From Siderastrea radians (Eukaryota > Cnidaria > Anthozoa > Scleractinia > Rhizangiidae), in the NCBI GenBank assembly GCA_964017195.1, contig OZ024900.1, positions 28,390,441-28,454,440 on the forward strand: DNA of 64,000 nucleotides, written 5' to 3'. The position numbers and the translations under genes are program-made. Below the pieces are notes generated by a model. It did no database searches. It was not told where the DNA came from and saw only the letters and a program-made list of their open reading frames with translations. Every line of letters begins with the position of its first letter. Positions within the stretch are counted from its first letter, which is position 1. This document shows positions 12,400 through 24,700 of this stretch, in pieces.

Positions 12400-13600
12400 T
12401 ATTCACTTTTAAAAAACCAGGACACTCATTTCAAACGCAGAATGTTAGATATGTCTAATTTCTATCGAAAACGCTGTTTTGTTTATCAGTACAACTAAAT
12501 ATCGCGTGATTTTTCCAAATTTTTACATTCTAGTCACGCGATCTGTCACGTGATCAAAATTGTGTGTTAAGACAAAAGGGGACGTTAATATTAATATTCC
12601 AGGTAAGTTTCATGCTGTTCTATGCGATCTAGTGGAAGATATTATCGATCAATCATTTTTCCCACCCCGAGTTTGAACTCAGGCCTTATCCTGCTCGAGG
12701 ATGATGACGATGACACTAAGGAGTAAAACTTTTCTAAAAATAGCCCCTTTCTAATTCAACCAGCTATTTGCCAAAATATCAGAAGTAATTATATCAACTC
12801 TAACTTGAAGTTGTGTTTGCTTCCACAACCACTTTCCGCTTTTGTTCTGTCGTGAGTTTTGAAAAATTCTCTGAATTTAGCAATATTATCCGTTACCATG
12901 GAAACCGTTCAGGAGCCACACTTATGTTTAGTAGAGTTTAACTCTGGAAACCTTGTTCGGGATTATTAGACTCTAAAAGCCTATCCATAATGGCGCTTTC
13001 AGGCTTCCATTAGACTATTATTAGTCATCTCTGTGCACTATTTGGTCACTTTGTAAATTTGAGTGACGTCACTTTATCACGTGATAACCCTTTAAAGCTA
13101 CTCATTTGGCATGGTTATCATACACCGAAATAAACTGGAGAAAACAACGTTTTCAAAAATGTATGTTAGAATTTGTCCTTCTTTTTGGTACCGAATGGCC
13201 ATTTTTGGGGTCCTGGCCCATGGACTAAGAACGTCTAATTTTGCGGCTGAGGATGAACCGAAACTGAATGGTCTTATTTTTTTTCACGTTTTGAGCCTAA
13301 AACGTTCTTAGCATGTTCTTAAGTTACGTGGTATAAAATTTCAGAAAACCGATATAAACTTGACCAGGAAACCTTGAAACGCCCATTGTGCGCTGTATCA
13401 TGCCAAATTTCTTTAACATACTTACTGTTGTTGTTGTTTTTCTTCACAGCAAAATTCACTTTATTACTCTTCCGCAGTTGAGAGTGACAAGAACGTATAG
13501 CCTGAGCTCTACATTCTAAAAAATGTTCTTATAAAAGAAAGAGTGTATTCAATGGCTGCGCAATCTTTTCAGGCTCTCCGCAGCATACAATTTTCGTGCA
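12400..13600. other. Noncoding stretch, nothing recognised
   Basis: AT-rich sequence with several CACGTGA words and no coding signal that I recognise on either strand. Confidence 0.4.
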
Positions 13601-13630
13601 ACTTCAAGGTACATTCCCTTCGCAACTAAC

Positions 13631-14690
13631 ATGATGGCCGAAGCGATTTCACGTGTTGATGACCTTGCCCACTGCAAACTCTCCCTGCAAATGCTTACTT
13701 GCAGCAACTTAAAGGCAGTGTCACCTTTCCAACCGCATTTATCTTATAACGCTTTTGCTTCTTTAACCCTCATTACCCTCTTTTACAGGCATTTGCTTCA
13801 TCCCTTTTTGTGACTTATGACTCCCAGCTATGTGCTTATCTCGTTATGGTCTTCACTGTGGCTACACCTGTTGTACCCATCACCTGCTCCGCTTCGACGT
13901 ATTTCTGGCCAGGACTCTATCAGCCACTAGCATTCCATGTTATCTAAACGTTATGCGCATCTTAACATGCTGTACGGTTTCCCTAATCCCTTCCAGGAAA
14001 AACCTTTTTAAGTACTAAAAATGTCACTCATGCGTGGTATCAGGCATCTCCAAAGAAATCCTGTCAGGCAACGTGCCCAATTACACCGGATATACTTAAC
14101 TCGAGCGCCTTCCTGGATGCGGCATTTTGGGCTTGTTGCGAAACTGCGTTTTTCTCCTTCCTCTGCAAGTCAAATTACTTGTTCCTTCCACAGGGGCCTT
14201 TGCCCCACAAAAACATCTGCGGCTCTGTGATACGTTTTGCAACTGGTGGGTTATGCTCATGGTTCGGTGGTCAAAAACAATCCAGTATCATAACCGGATA
14301 TTACTTGTCCCCGTACCAAGAGTGGCGACGTCTTAGCTCTGCCCTCACACAGCTATTATGACAGCTTTTCAGCTAGCGGGCGTGTCTGATTCTGACGAAC
14401 ACCAGAAAGTACTCGCTTTCTAGTATAAAAGTGGACAACATCTGATTCCCTTAGCCAATAGTGGTTTTACAAGCAAGCTTAAGAAGAGCATTGGATAGCT
14501 GCGGCCTCGACAGCAACTTGTACTCCGGACACGCATTTCGGCGTGGAGGGGCGAGATTTGCTGTGGCGTCCCAGGAGAGGATATTAAATTACCAGGCGAT
14601 TGGCTGTCGAAAGCATATTACTGCTCTCTTCAGTATAAATTGTTACCGGTTAACATGATGAGCGGGGCTATCACTCACTGGCACTAAGTC
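13631..14690 (+). pseudogene. Tyrosine recombinase remnant (DIRS/YR type)
   Basis: Fragments spread over three frames follow the order of a tyrosine recombinase. A core-binding-like stretch contains FLARTLSATSIPCYLNV (about 13895-13955). MRGIRHLQRNPVRQRAQL lies at about 14030-14085. A catalytic-domain stretch carries WVMLMVRWSKTIQY and RILLVPVPRVA (about 14250-14335). The HxFRRGGA block is written HAFRRGGARFA (about 14530-14565), followed by NYQAIGC. Frame jumps and stops show that it is inactive. It is on the same strand as the RT remnant 6 kb upstream, so both may derive from one DIRS-like retrotransposon, but the intervening DNA gives no proof. Confidence 0.6.
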
Positions 14691-14699
14691 TACTCCTTG

Positions 14700-15578
14700 G
14701 GGGTTTTGGGGGACTTCCAGTTACCCCAGATGAGTTGTTGTGTATTTGATGAGTGATAGAACTGTTCATCACAATTAAATACTACAGCAGAAATTCCAGG
14801 CCAAACTCATAGTATAATGAATCCAATAAGCTGTGACCACAAGACACAAGGGGTCAAGCGAGTTTTTAGAGCAAGTAGGTGTATTAGCAATTGCAATTGT
14901 TTTTGCCCCATATCGTAGAGACTTTCGTGGCTGTCTCAGGCAGCAAAACCCAGTTACCACCTCCCCCCTCCTCAAATGAGTTATTGTGCATTTAAAACGA
15001 CAAAAGGGCAAAATTAAACTACCAGACCTTTGCGGAAAAAGCTTTCAAAGTATGAAGGACAGCAAGGACACATGAAAAGCAACAACAAAAAAAAGTACGT
15101 AACGTTTACCTTTGACGTTTACATTTTCTTACACGGTATGGGTTTTCATTTATACTTCCTCATTTATTGTATTTAATTGCAGTGAATTAAATCTCCCTGT
15201 ACGCAGAATGTCAACGTGGGCTACCTGACGATAAATGCCACGGTTAAAATGATCAGATAAATTTTCGCCCGAATTTAAAATAACAAGAAAACAAGGAGAT
15301 GTCTTTTCCACAACCTTGAAGCTACTATCGTTTACGCAAAACCTTCATTTACAGAGGCTATACGCAATGAAAAGGCGAGACAAAATAATTTCAGATTAGG
15401 GAAGAAAAGTGGCACACTAATATGCATTGTACATGTATTGTGATATTGCAATGGTTTCGGCCATCGGTTCTCTTGTATATACTCTTACTTAGGGGGTAGA
15501 CACATTTTGAAAGCCCCCCTCCATCGTCCTAGTGGTAACCGTGCCAATTTTACTGAATGGAATAAAACTCTTCTCTAG
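14700..15578. other. Intronic or intergenic DNA before the cysteine-rich gene exon
   Basis: No exon or mobile-element protein recognised. The sequence is presumably intron of the membrane-protein gene, because the exon at 15579 begins in mid-codon. Confidence 0.4.
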
Positions 15579-15796
15579 GAATCCTGTCAATTCTTACAAA
15601 GAGATAGTAGAAGTAATCCTTATGGAACTAGAAATTCAAGTGGCCTTAGCTTCCGCTTTAATGGCTTCGGGATTCAGACTAATAAATGTTTTAGATGATG
15701 ACTGGACCTTGACTTATAACTTCCTACCATGTCCCGTGGGAACATTTTCCAACTCGTCATCTCTAGGAGCTGAGGGATGTACACCATGCCCACCAG
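15579..15796 (+). CDS. Exon: first GCC2/GCC3 cysteine module
   Basis: Acceptor TTCTCTAG at 15571-15578 and donor GTAACT at 15797. It starts in phase 2 and ends in phase 1. It encodes a stretch ending in CPVGTFSNSSS and CTPCPPG. The frame is open on the 5' side past the acceptor, so the acceptor choice is the less certain end. Confidence 0.7.
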
Positions 15797-18700
15797 GTAA
15801 CTTAAAATATGCTTGCAGCTGGTTTTCACATTTCCTCGAGCTAAGACTAATTGTTGTTTTTGAAACAGTTAATTTGCAAACGAAATTATCGATCCTGGTC
15901 AAAATAACTGCCCAGAATAATTGATTTATCACGCATTCAACCCTTTTGTAAGCATATATTTCCATGGTCGAATTCGCTTCATGATTATGAACCATTCTGA
16001 GGCCTGTGCTCATAACTCTCACAAGGACGGTGTCTCCTATTGCGCGATCGTCTGGGTGATAACATTCCTTAATAAGACAGTTGATGCCGACTGAAATTTT
16101 AACATCCAGCGCAAAATCGTTTTTAGAGTTATGTAAAAAGTTTATTGTCAGCTACTGCCACATTTTGGTATCAATACCAAATTGATACTGTCCAGACACT
16201 TTCTGTCTGGGCAGACAGAAGGTGTCGTATACTATAGCAAGAGAGGATAAATAAAAGGGGTAAGAGAGCTACTCCCCCTACAGGCCCTTTCCTATGTAGT
16301 TATCATGGGTCACTTAACCCTCTGGGGTGTTATGTTACAACTGGTTCATTAGCGGGAGCGTTGGTATATATAGTGCATTGCCTTCATTTATATTCATTCG
16401 AGTCATACGTCCGTCCCTTCGCCCTCATAATTAAATACCCAGTCACAAAGGGTTATAAATATTGTTTTTCGTATTTGTATTTACAAAATATTATAAGTAT
16501 TTCTATATTTATACTATTGTTATACGAGCTTTTGATGAGATTGTAATTTCACTGCTTGATAGTTTCTTGGTATTACACTTTATTAACCATATAGGTTGAT
16601 TGTAAGACATAATAAAGAGGGACGAATACGGCTCGTATTGACACATCCTAATAGTGGTTGCTTATTACATGATAAATGTTTTATATTCGGTTGAGCGGGG
16701 AGCGAATTAGAATATAACTTAAGTTATTTTTAGTAACAAATGGTGGGTAATTCAAATTTCAAATAACTTATTGAGCTTTAAAGCAATGACCCTGAATTTT
16801 CGCAGCAATGTAGAACTCGTCATTCTGTAAAATTTCGTGATTTTAGTTTTTCAATCTGGGTATTTTTCGCCGGTAAAAGGACGTCACAAAGTAGGCGCTA
16901 AATTTTGATCTTGTTGCGCACATCTCAAAGCTGAAAGAATTAACCAAATATGTTTATTCACTCAAAAGATATAACGTTTTGAAATTTGAATAACTTTAGA
17001 GGGACAAGGATGGGAATAGGGCCTATATTGGAGATTAACTTCTTACTCCTTCATTCTCTCTTGACTATAGATTAGAAAGCTTGTAAGTATGAACCCTGGT
17101 GTACTTAAGTATAGACTGCTTTGTGCTTTCTTTTATAGGTGGATTTTATTCTGATGTTGTTGGCTACGTGAGTACAGACTGTAAGAAATGTCCAAACGGA
17201 TCCTTTGTTGCCTTTGATAGAGCACCAGGAACTCAATCTCAAGACTGCAAGTCTTGTCCTCAAGGTACGAATTATCCCTACATGAAGTTGCACTCCCTTA
17301 TTTCCTGCCAGCTGTAATTTAATCCTCGGACGTATACTATAAACTAATTGCGATTTTGAGACGGCAATTCTGCATTATATTGACGGCGTTGGAAGAAAAT
17401 ATATTGTCCGTATTGGGCGGAGACGCGAAGCGACTCCGCCTAATACGGAATATATTTTCTTCCAACTAGCCGTCAATATAGTGCAGAATTGCCGTCTCAA
17501 AATCGCAATTAGTTTTGTATCACGATTCAATTTTTTTTGGGCAAAATAAACGCAAAACTGAGAATTTCCTGCATGGATTGAAATAAAGATTCTTACAACC
17601 TTTTCAAGTGTTGAACACGAATGTTTGTACACGCTATCAAATCTTTGTTTTACAGAAAAATTATCAAAATATGGACTTTCCTCGCCACAAATCGGTACTT
17701 CACTCAAAAAAATCAAAGTAGCATTTTTATTTAGTGTTGTTAGGTTCCAGAAGCCGACAAAACAGGTAAAATAACGCAAACTCGACGAAATTTTCGTTCA
17801 AAACTTTTTCAAAAACATGATTACGTGTCTAGCGCGGGTACAACAACACCTCGACAAAAACAAACTGCTAAAAACAAATGAAAACTCGTTTGAATTCTCG
17901 TCTTACCTTGTTTTTTCGGTAACATGGACTCTAAAGTTGAATATCGCTTTCCTTTATCTTTCAAACGGCAGAGTAATTTACATTTCTGGCCGATTATTGA
18001 CGAGAAACTTTGAATTTCTGTTTTGAATGGAAGGAGCCCAATAAAAGCTGCGCAAAATTTTCAACCAATCACTGGCTCGCTTTTGAAACGTCAATACGTA
18101 GTTATATTGACGTCTCAAAAACAATCGAAAGAAACTGAGAATCGTGATAAAGAGCTATATTATCACCGCACTAAACGAGAGATGAGGTTGGGGATCCCCC
18201 TATCCGTCTTGTTCTGCCACTAAATTACCCTCATTTTAACATCTTGTACAATTCATCAGCTAATTCTATTCAGACCGGGCTCACTTACAGAGTGCGTAAA
18301 ATATTTTCCCCTTTTTAAATCCGTATCACGTGGTGTAATCAGCTAATTTTGATGTATCCCCTAAGTATTATGCAATATTTGCGTTTTTTTTTTAATTAGC
18401 TTTTTTTTCAATTTATATGATTCATAAACTTTCTACATAGTTTCAAAATTGTAAACATCCTTGAACTGACAATGGATACTGAAGTATCCGAAACATACAG
18501 CTATTACAAACATAGGCACCCGACGCGCGCAGAGCCAAGGCCTTTCTTTTTGACAATATGTTTATCCTGACAACCTATGGGATTTTACACCTCCGGCAAG
18601 TCCCACCCTAACCGCTCCGCCCCCCTCCCCCACCCCCCAACCAAAAAAATCTTGTGGTTATCCACTATAAAACCTGGCAGCGCGACTACGTAACAGTTAA

Positions 18701-21700
18701 TTATAGCGTGACATCAAAATTACGCGTGGAGTAAAGAAACCGAAGAAAGCTCTTTGTTTCACGGTTCTTCAAAGACAACACAGACAAAAACAAGTAAACT
18801 TAAACTCACGTCGAAAAATATTGCATGCATAATTTAGGTCAAGAAAGCTAAAGGAAAGCTAACAATTTTAGTTCAGAAATAAAACGCAAGTTGCAGTTGA
18901 ACCTTTTAATTTCTTACTTCCACCGGCGAATATCCAACACTTTTCAGTGCTCATGGACGGTCAACTTTCCAAAGGGTGCCGTTTCGATGCTCTGCGTGAT
19001 TTGCGTGACACGCGACTCGCTTTACTTTTTTTTTGTAAGCTTTCAGACGTTTCATTCAACGACCTACGTTCTTCGTACATTGTATTGTCAAAACAGGAGT
19101 CTGCCATCAAATGTACGTTTCTTGTATCCATAAAATTTTTGTTCGAAATCGGTTCGAGCTAGCGCTTATAAACACGACTGAAATACTTTGTAATCAAGTC
19201 GGCTATAATAATTTTCGTCTTTTTGCTTCGCAAATCGACCAAAGCATGTTAACATTTGTAAATTTCCCACAGTACAAAGATAATTTTATCTCACGTGTTT
19301 ATTTTGGATCTCAACCTACAGCCGAATAAATTTCGTTTGCTTTGCCTTCGAACAGAACGAAAATGTTCAAATTCCGCTCGCTCTTACAAAACCTCTCGCT
19401 TTCCAGTATATCCAACAGGTCTCTATTAGAAGTGCCTTGTCACATATCTGTTGTTGTTAATCTTTCGGTCGGTTCGAGATGTTTTAAGTGTTGCGTTGCA
19501 TTCCTAAGGTTCAAATTACAGCTGTCAACTATGCAAATTTGCTCAACATACGCTTTACACTTTGAGCCATATAACCCGAAATAACGTTTGGTATCTTGTA
19601 AAGGTTTTACTCTAATTCCTTGATCACCACTGTAACTTGTATTTTAATATTAGTTTCGTTTTAAGAATAGCTAGCAACAAGCCGCGCAATTTCCGATTTT
19701 AGTTTGAAATGGTTTCATGTTTATAACACGCACGTAAAAATGACGGCTGCAAATTTAAATTCGCTGTTACCGAGAGATAACCCCCAAGAATTTTATGCTG
19801 TTTTACTCTAATCTTTCCTACGGTGCCCCTTAAGGGACACCTCAATTTTTTTATTCGCAGATTAATATCTTGCGATGGCGAATTAATATCTTGCGATATC
19901 GACTTAATAACTTGCGATCGCTTCTTTTAATGAGGGACAAAGCTTTTCTCTTCCTGACTTTCAACCTTTGCTGACAACTCTCAAGTTATAAGTTGCGATC
20001 GAGAGTTATAACTTGCGATCGCAAGTTATAACTTAATAACTTGCGAATGGAAAGTAATAACTTAAATAATAACTCTCGATCGCAAGTTATAATTCGCGAT
20101 CGCCAGTTATAAGTTGTGATCGCCCGTTATACGTTGCGATTGCACGTTATAACTCGAGAACACAAGTTATAAGCTATGATCGCAGGTTATAACTGGCGAT
20201 ATTAAACTCTCGATAGGTGTTGATGAGTGTTTCATGTTTTGCTCTTTGGTGCGCATGCGTGGACAGCACCGGAAACAATGTAAGATGGCGGCTGTGGGCA
20301 GCCGGGTTTTCGAAAGTACTTCGTTCTGACTGTTCTTTTCACGTTTTTCCGATTTCATGCCAGTGCAGCTCTTCCAAATTATATTAATATTCCATATATG
20401 GAAAATAAAAAAACATGCTGAACAGTTCACATGTCTATTATCTGACTCTGACACCGGAAATGGGACCAAACGGAAATAATCCAAAAAACGATTAAGAAAC
20501 AGAAAGCGCAAAGAACGCAAACAAAAGAAAAAAGAAACTTAATGCGCTATTAGAGGCAAACAAGGAACACAATGAAAACCTCTCAAACCAAGAACTCACC
20601 AATGACCAAATGTTAAAATTTGTTCCTTACCCCATAACAAAAGAAACGCAAATGAGACGACAACTCTTGCGTGACTATGAGAATTTCGCAAGGAGAATGA
20701 GACTGCCTTACTTTTTTCACGTGCACGATAAGGAACCTCACCCTTTTCACGTCAAATCAACGTGAAAACCACCAGTCCAACCATCAGTAGCCCTTGAAAG
20801 CTATTTAGAGGAGGTTAGTACGCAACTTGCAGAGGTAAAACTCACAAAGCCAAAAAACAACTTACCGCCAAAAGAAAGCGAGGCCCTTAAAGCCTAAAAA
20901 ATAACAATGAAATAAATCTCAAAAAAGCGCACAAAGGCACAATGACTCTGCCAGGTTTTGAGCAAACAAGATAAGATAAACGAAGGTCAAATCCAACTAG
21001 ACAACAAAGACCACTACCTGCCACTTGAACAGCCAATGGTAGGGGAGACAAACCGCAAGGTTACACAACTCATTAACGAACTCTAAAAACCACAAAGACG
21101 AAATGACTAAAAAATGGCTTTGTCAAACACCAGATCCGCCTCGAATTCCAGTATTCTACACCCTACCAAAAATACTTAAGCCAGTTCGAACTGGCAGACC
21201 TATTATGTCAGGGTGTGAAGGTCCAACAGAGAAACTATCAGCTTTTGTTGACAAACTACTTCAGCCTATTGCACAACAACAGAACTCGTACCTGAAAGAT
21301 ACAGCCGACTTCATTAGCTTCATTGAAAGAACTAAGGTACCGGAGAAGGCGTTGTAAAGTCTCACCACAACCAGTTGCGATCACATCTACAACTACTTTA
21401 ATGAATTAGCATACTCGGTCATATAGTTTGTTAGAAAATTATTCATGAGCGCAAACTGCTAAATTCTTTATCACATACTCACGACACTACAGGCGTCACT
21501 TGTTGCAGTGGACGTCACGAGCTTATATACAAATATACCACAAGAAGAGGGAATTCAAACCCTATGCAGGGCATACCTCTCCTTTTATCAAAATGAAATT
21601 CCCATCCCCACGCCACTACTAGTCAGAACGAGCGCTAAGGCTTATCCTACAGGAAAATTCCTTCCAAGTTAATGGGAAAAAATATTTACAGACTCACGGC

Positions 21701-24700
21701 ACCGCCATGGGTACTAAAATTGCAGTTGCCTTTGCCAACATTTTTTATGGCGAAAGGTGAAACAGACATCTTTAGCCGGCAAAGCGTGATAAAACAGCTG
21801 AAACAGAAACGACGTTCTTGGATTCTAACGCATAAAAGGCAAGAGATTCAAAAAAGCCCCAGTACTTGATGTACACACGCATTTCAAACCCACTGAAACA
21901 TTTCAGTATACACATTTTTCCTCATGCCACCCCCCCGGTGTCAAAAGAGGTTTCATTAAAGGAGAGGCTTTGAGACTATTGAGAACAAACTCTTCTAAGA
22001 CATTATTTGAAGAGATGATCAAAAACTTCAAAAAACAACTCCAAAAGAGAGGTTACCCAGGAAGTTTTATACAAAATACACCTTCAGAAGTTAATTTTGA
22101 AGACAGAAAGCTAGCCCTCCAACAAAAACGTAGGAAAAATAAACGAATCTTGTCTTTTGTAACGCAAAACAGATCATCATAATCAAATGACATTTGATTA
22201 AAAAACAACCAATACTTAACGAAATCTTTACAGAACCGCCACTAATATGATATAAGAAAGGACTGTCCTTGAAAGATATACTCGTGAGAGCAAAGTTATG
22301 AGAAGGGCTAAAACACTAGCGTGGGAATCGTGCAGGCCTGTCACTCCCATTTTACACCACTGAAAATGAACACGGATAGAAACCTCGTGCAGTGAACCTC
22401 GTCCCAGAGCTCCGCAGCTTTTTCACGAACGGCATCGAAAGATGTAACTGGCGATCGCGAGTTAAAACTGGCGATCGTAACATATAACTGGTGATCGCAA
22501 GCTATAACTTATTATGGCCCGCGGTATAAGTTGCGACCGCGAGTCATAACTTGCGATCGCAAGTTCTTAGGTTGCGATAACTTGCGACAGCAAGTTATAA
22601 CTCTCGATCGCAACTTATAACTTGCGATTGCAACATATAACTTGCGATCGCAACTTATAACACGCGATCGCCAGTTATCAGCAAAGGTTGAAAGTCAGAA
22701 AGAGGAAAGCTTTGTCCCTCATTTGAAGTCGCCATGGCAAGATATTAAGTCGCGGTGAAAAAAATCGAGGTGTCCCTTATGGGCCACCGTACTTTCCACT
22801 ATTGTTATAAACTTGCGCTTTAAATATTATTTTTTTCACTGTTAATTAGAGATTGAAGTAACGTTAATTCCACGCTCTGTTCATACAACATCTCAAATTG
22901 GCAAGACCGTCTTGTGTTTGCTGCTGTGGAAATTTGTACTTCGGCTAAGTAATTCTGCCAGACCTCACGTACACAAAACAGGCATTCGAAGTAGATCCAC
23001 ACTCGCGAATGCAAAACACTTCAAAGCCCGGGGGTCTTACTCCCATAGTATCAGCTGTATGGGTATGTGCCCCTGCAGAAGCATGGGCCCGATTTTAGTG
23101 TCCCGGTGGCACACCCCCTCCCAGCATCTCACAGAATTAGCCCTCCCCGGCCCCCCGAAACAGACATCCATCGCGGACATCCTTGACTTTTTAGGTTGCA
23201 GCAGTAGCCATATGACGTCACTAACCATATGACGTCACTAACGTGACGTCATTAACTAATAAACGTTGTCGGATTTTAAAGCCTCAAGCTTCCGCGACCA
23301 GGCCGAAAGTTAGAATGTTCAACTGTGAATCTTTTATGAGTGTGCTGTAATCTCACGGCTGTCACTGCCATAGGATGGGTGAAAGTTTGTTTTCTGTAGG
23401 GGTGAGCCTTAGCTAAGTTTGGTAATTTATTAATCAATTGCCCATATCACCTTGGGGTCTTATCGGAAAGGCTTTCTGACAACGTTAATTGAAAGAGCTG
23501 TATATGTTTATTAAATATGTTTTTTAAATATCTTATTTTTAGCTTACTGCTACGAGATTTCGGTAATAATACAATATTGAAATTAACATTTTAACAGAGT
23601 AGGTCAATCCTTCCTAATAGAATCTGGTGCGTTTCCATATCTAAATTCAATGAAAGCTCAGTTGTCTTCAAACTGAAATCTAGTTCACCTTAAATCTTTC
23701 ATAGGTACAGAGACTGATTTCTTTGCTGGGCTTCGTGCCTGTCCTTGCTTGGAAGGATTTTATCGGACCCATTTGTTTGAAGGATGTCACAAATGTGCAG
23801 ACGGACTGGAATGCAGGGATGATTACGCTTCTTTGAAATCTGGTTATTGGTGGAGATGGAGGAACGAGACCTACAAAGATCGTTATAGACATTTTATAAA
23901 CAATCTCCTGACGTCCCTGCCAGCATTAGGAAGAGACGACGTACAATACCCTTTTCCGATACCAAAGCCTTACATGTGCCCGATAGAAGAATCTTGCATA
24001 GGTGGATTAGATTCGCCATGTAATGATGGTTACGAAGGTCCACTTTGCAGTGTTTGCAGTTCTGGGTATTATAAACAGTTGCAAACATGCAACAAATGTC
24101 CATCTAAATCGTGGATAGCCGGACAGATATCTGTCATTGTTGTGATTTTGCTGATAATTATTGCAGTTTCCGTGTGGACAGGTACGAGAAAGAATAAGAA
24201 GGACACAGGAGAACGTTCTTTAACAGACACGTTTTTATCCACAATAAAGATCGCAATTGGTTTTTATCAGGTCACTTATGGTTTACTGGAAGCGTTCTCT
24301 TACATAAAATGGCCAGATTCCCTGCAAGTCATCGGCAAATATTCAGAAATACTCCAGCTGAATATACTTCAGATGACACAAGTCCACTGCCTCTCTCCAG
24401 GGTTAAATGTGGATGCCTTTGCCAATCTGTTTGCTATAATGGCAATGAATGTTGCTGTTATTGTGATTGCGGGCGTCGCTTACGGAGTGCGTAAACTAAC
24501 CATCTCAAGAAAGCGACACCTGGAGGAGGAGGAAATGCTGAGAAAGTTATCACGGGAAAAAGAGCTTGTGTACAGAAATTTGTTTTTCATCCTGTACATA
24601 ACATATCTCAGCACGTGCTACAAGACAGCCACCGTCTTGCCTATTGCGTGCCGAAAAGTTTGCCAAGAAGAAGGCCAGTACTGCATCATGTACTTGAAAG

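Larger units (their letters stand above)
19819..22791 (+). mobile_element. Penelope-like element within inverted termini and palindromic minisatellites
   Basis: The ends TACGGTG (19819) and CACCGTA (22791) are inverted copies. They are flanked by an exact 6-bp direct repeat CTTTCC (19813-19818 and 22792-22797), so this is a bounded insertion of 2973 bp. The outer about 170 bp at each end are inverted copies, including a GAGGGACAAAGCTTT region. Inside them lie tandem arrays of a self-complementary unit, TTATAACTTGCGATCGCAAG and variants (left about 19983-20215, right about 22440-22678). The centre carries a Penelope-like RT on the + strand. Penelope-like elements can carry inverted terminal repeats, so this may be one element. 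Alternatively, the RT inserted into a foldback-like transposon. Confidence 0.75.

Noticed and set aside
19983..22678. CRISPR-like repeated palindromic units
   Set aside because: Units are contiguous and degenerate with no unique spacers, lie inside transposon ends, and the DNA is eukaryotic.
19819..22791. Polinton/Maverick, because of TIRs and a 6-bp duplication
   Set aside because: Size is under 3 kb, ends do not start with AG, and no polymerase B, integrase, ATPase or capsid gene is present.
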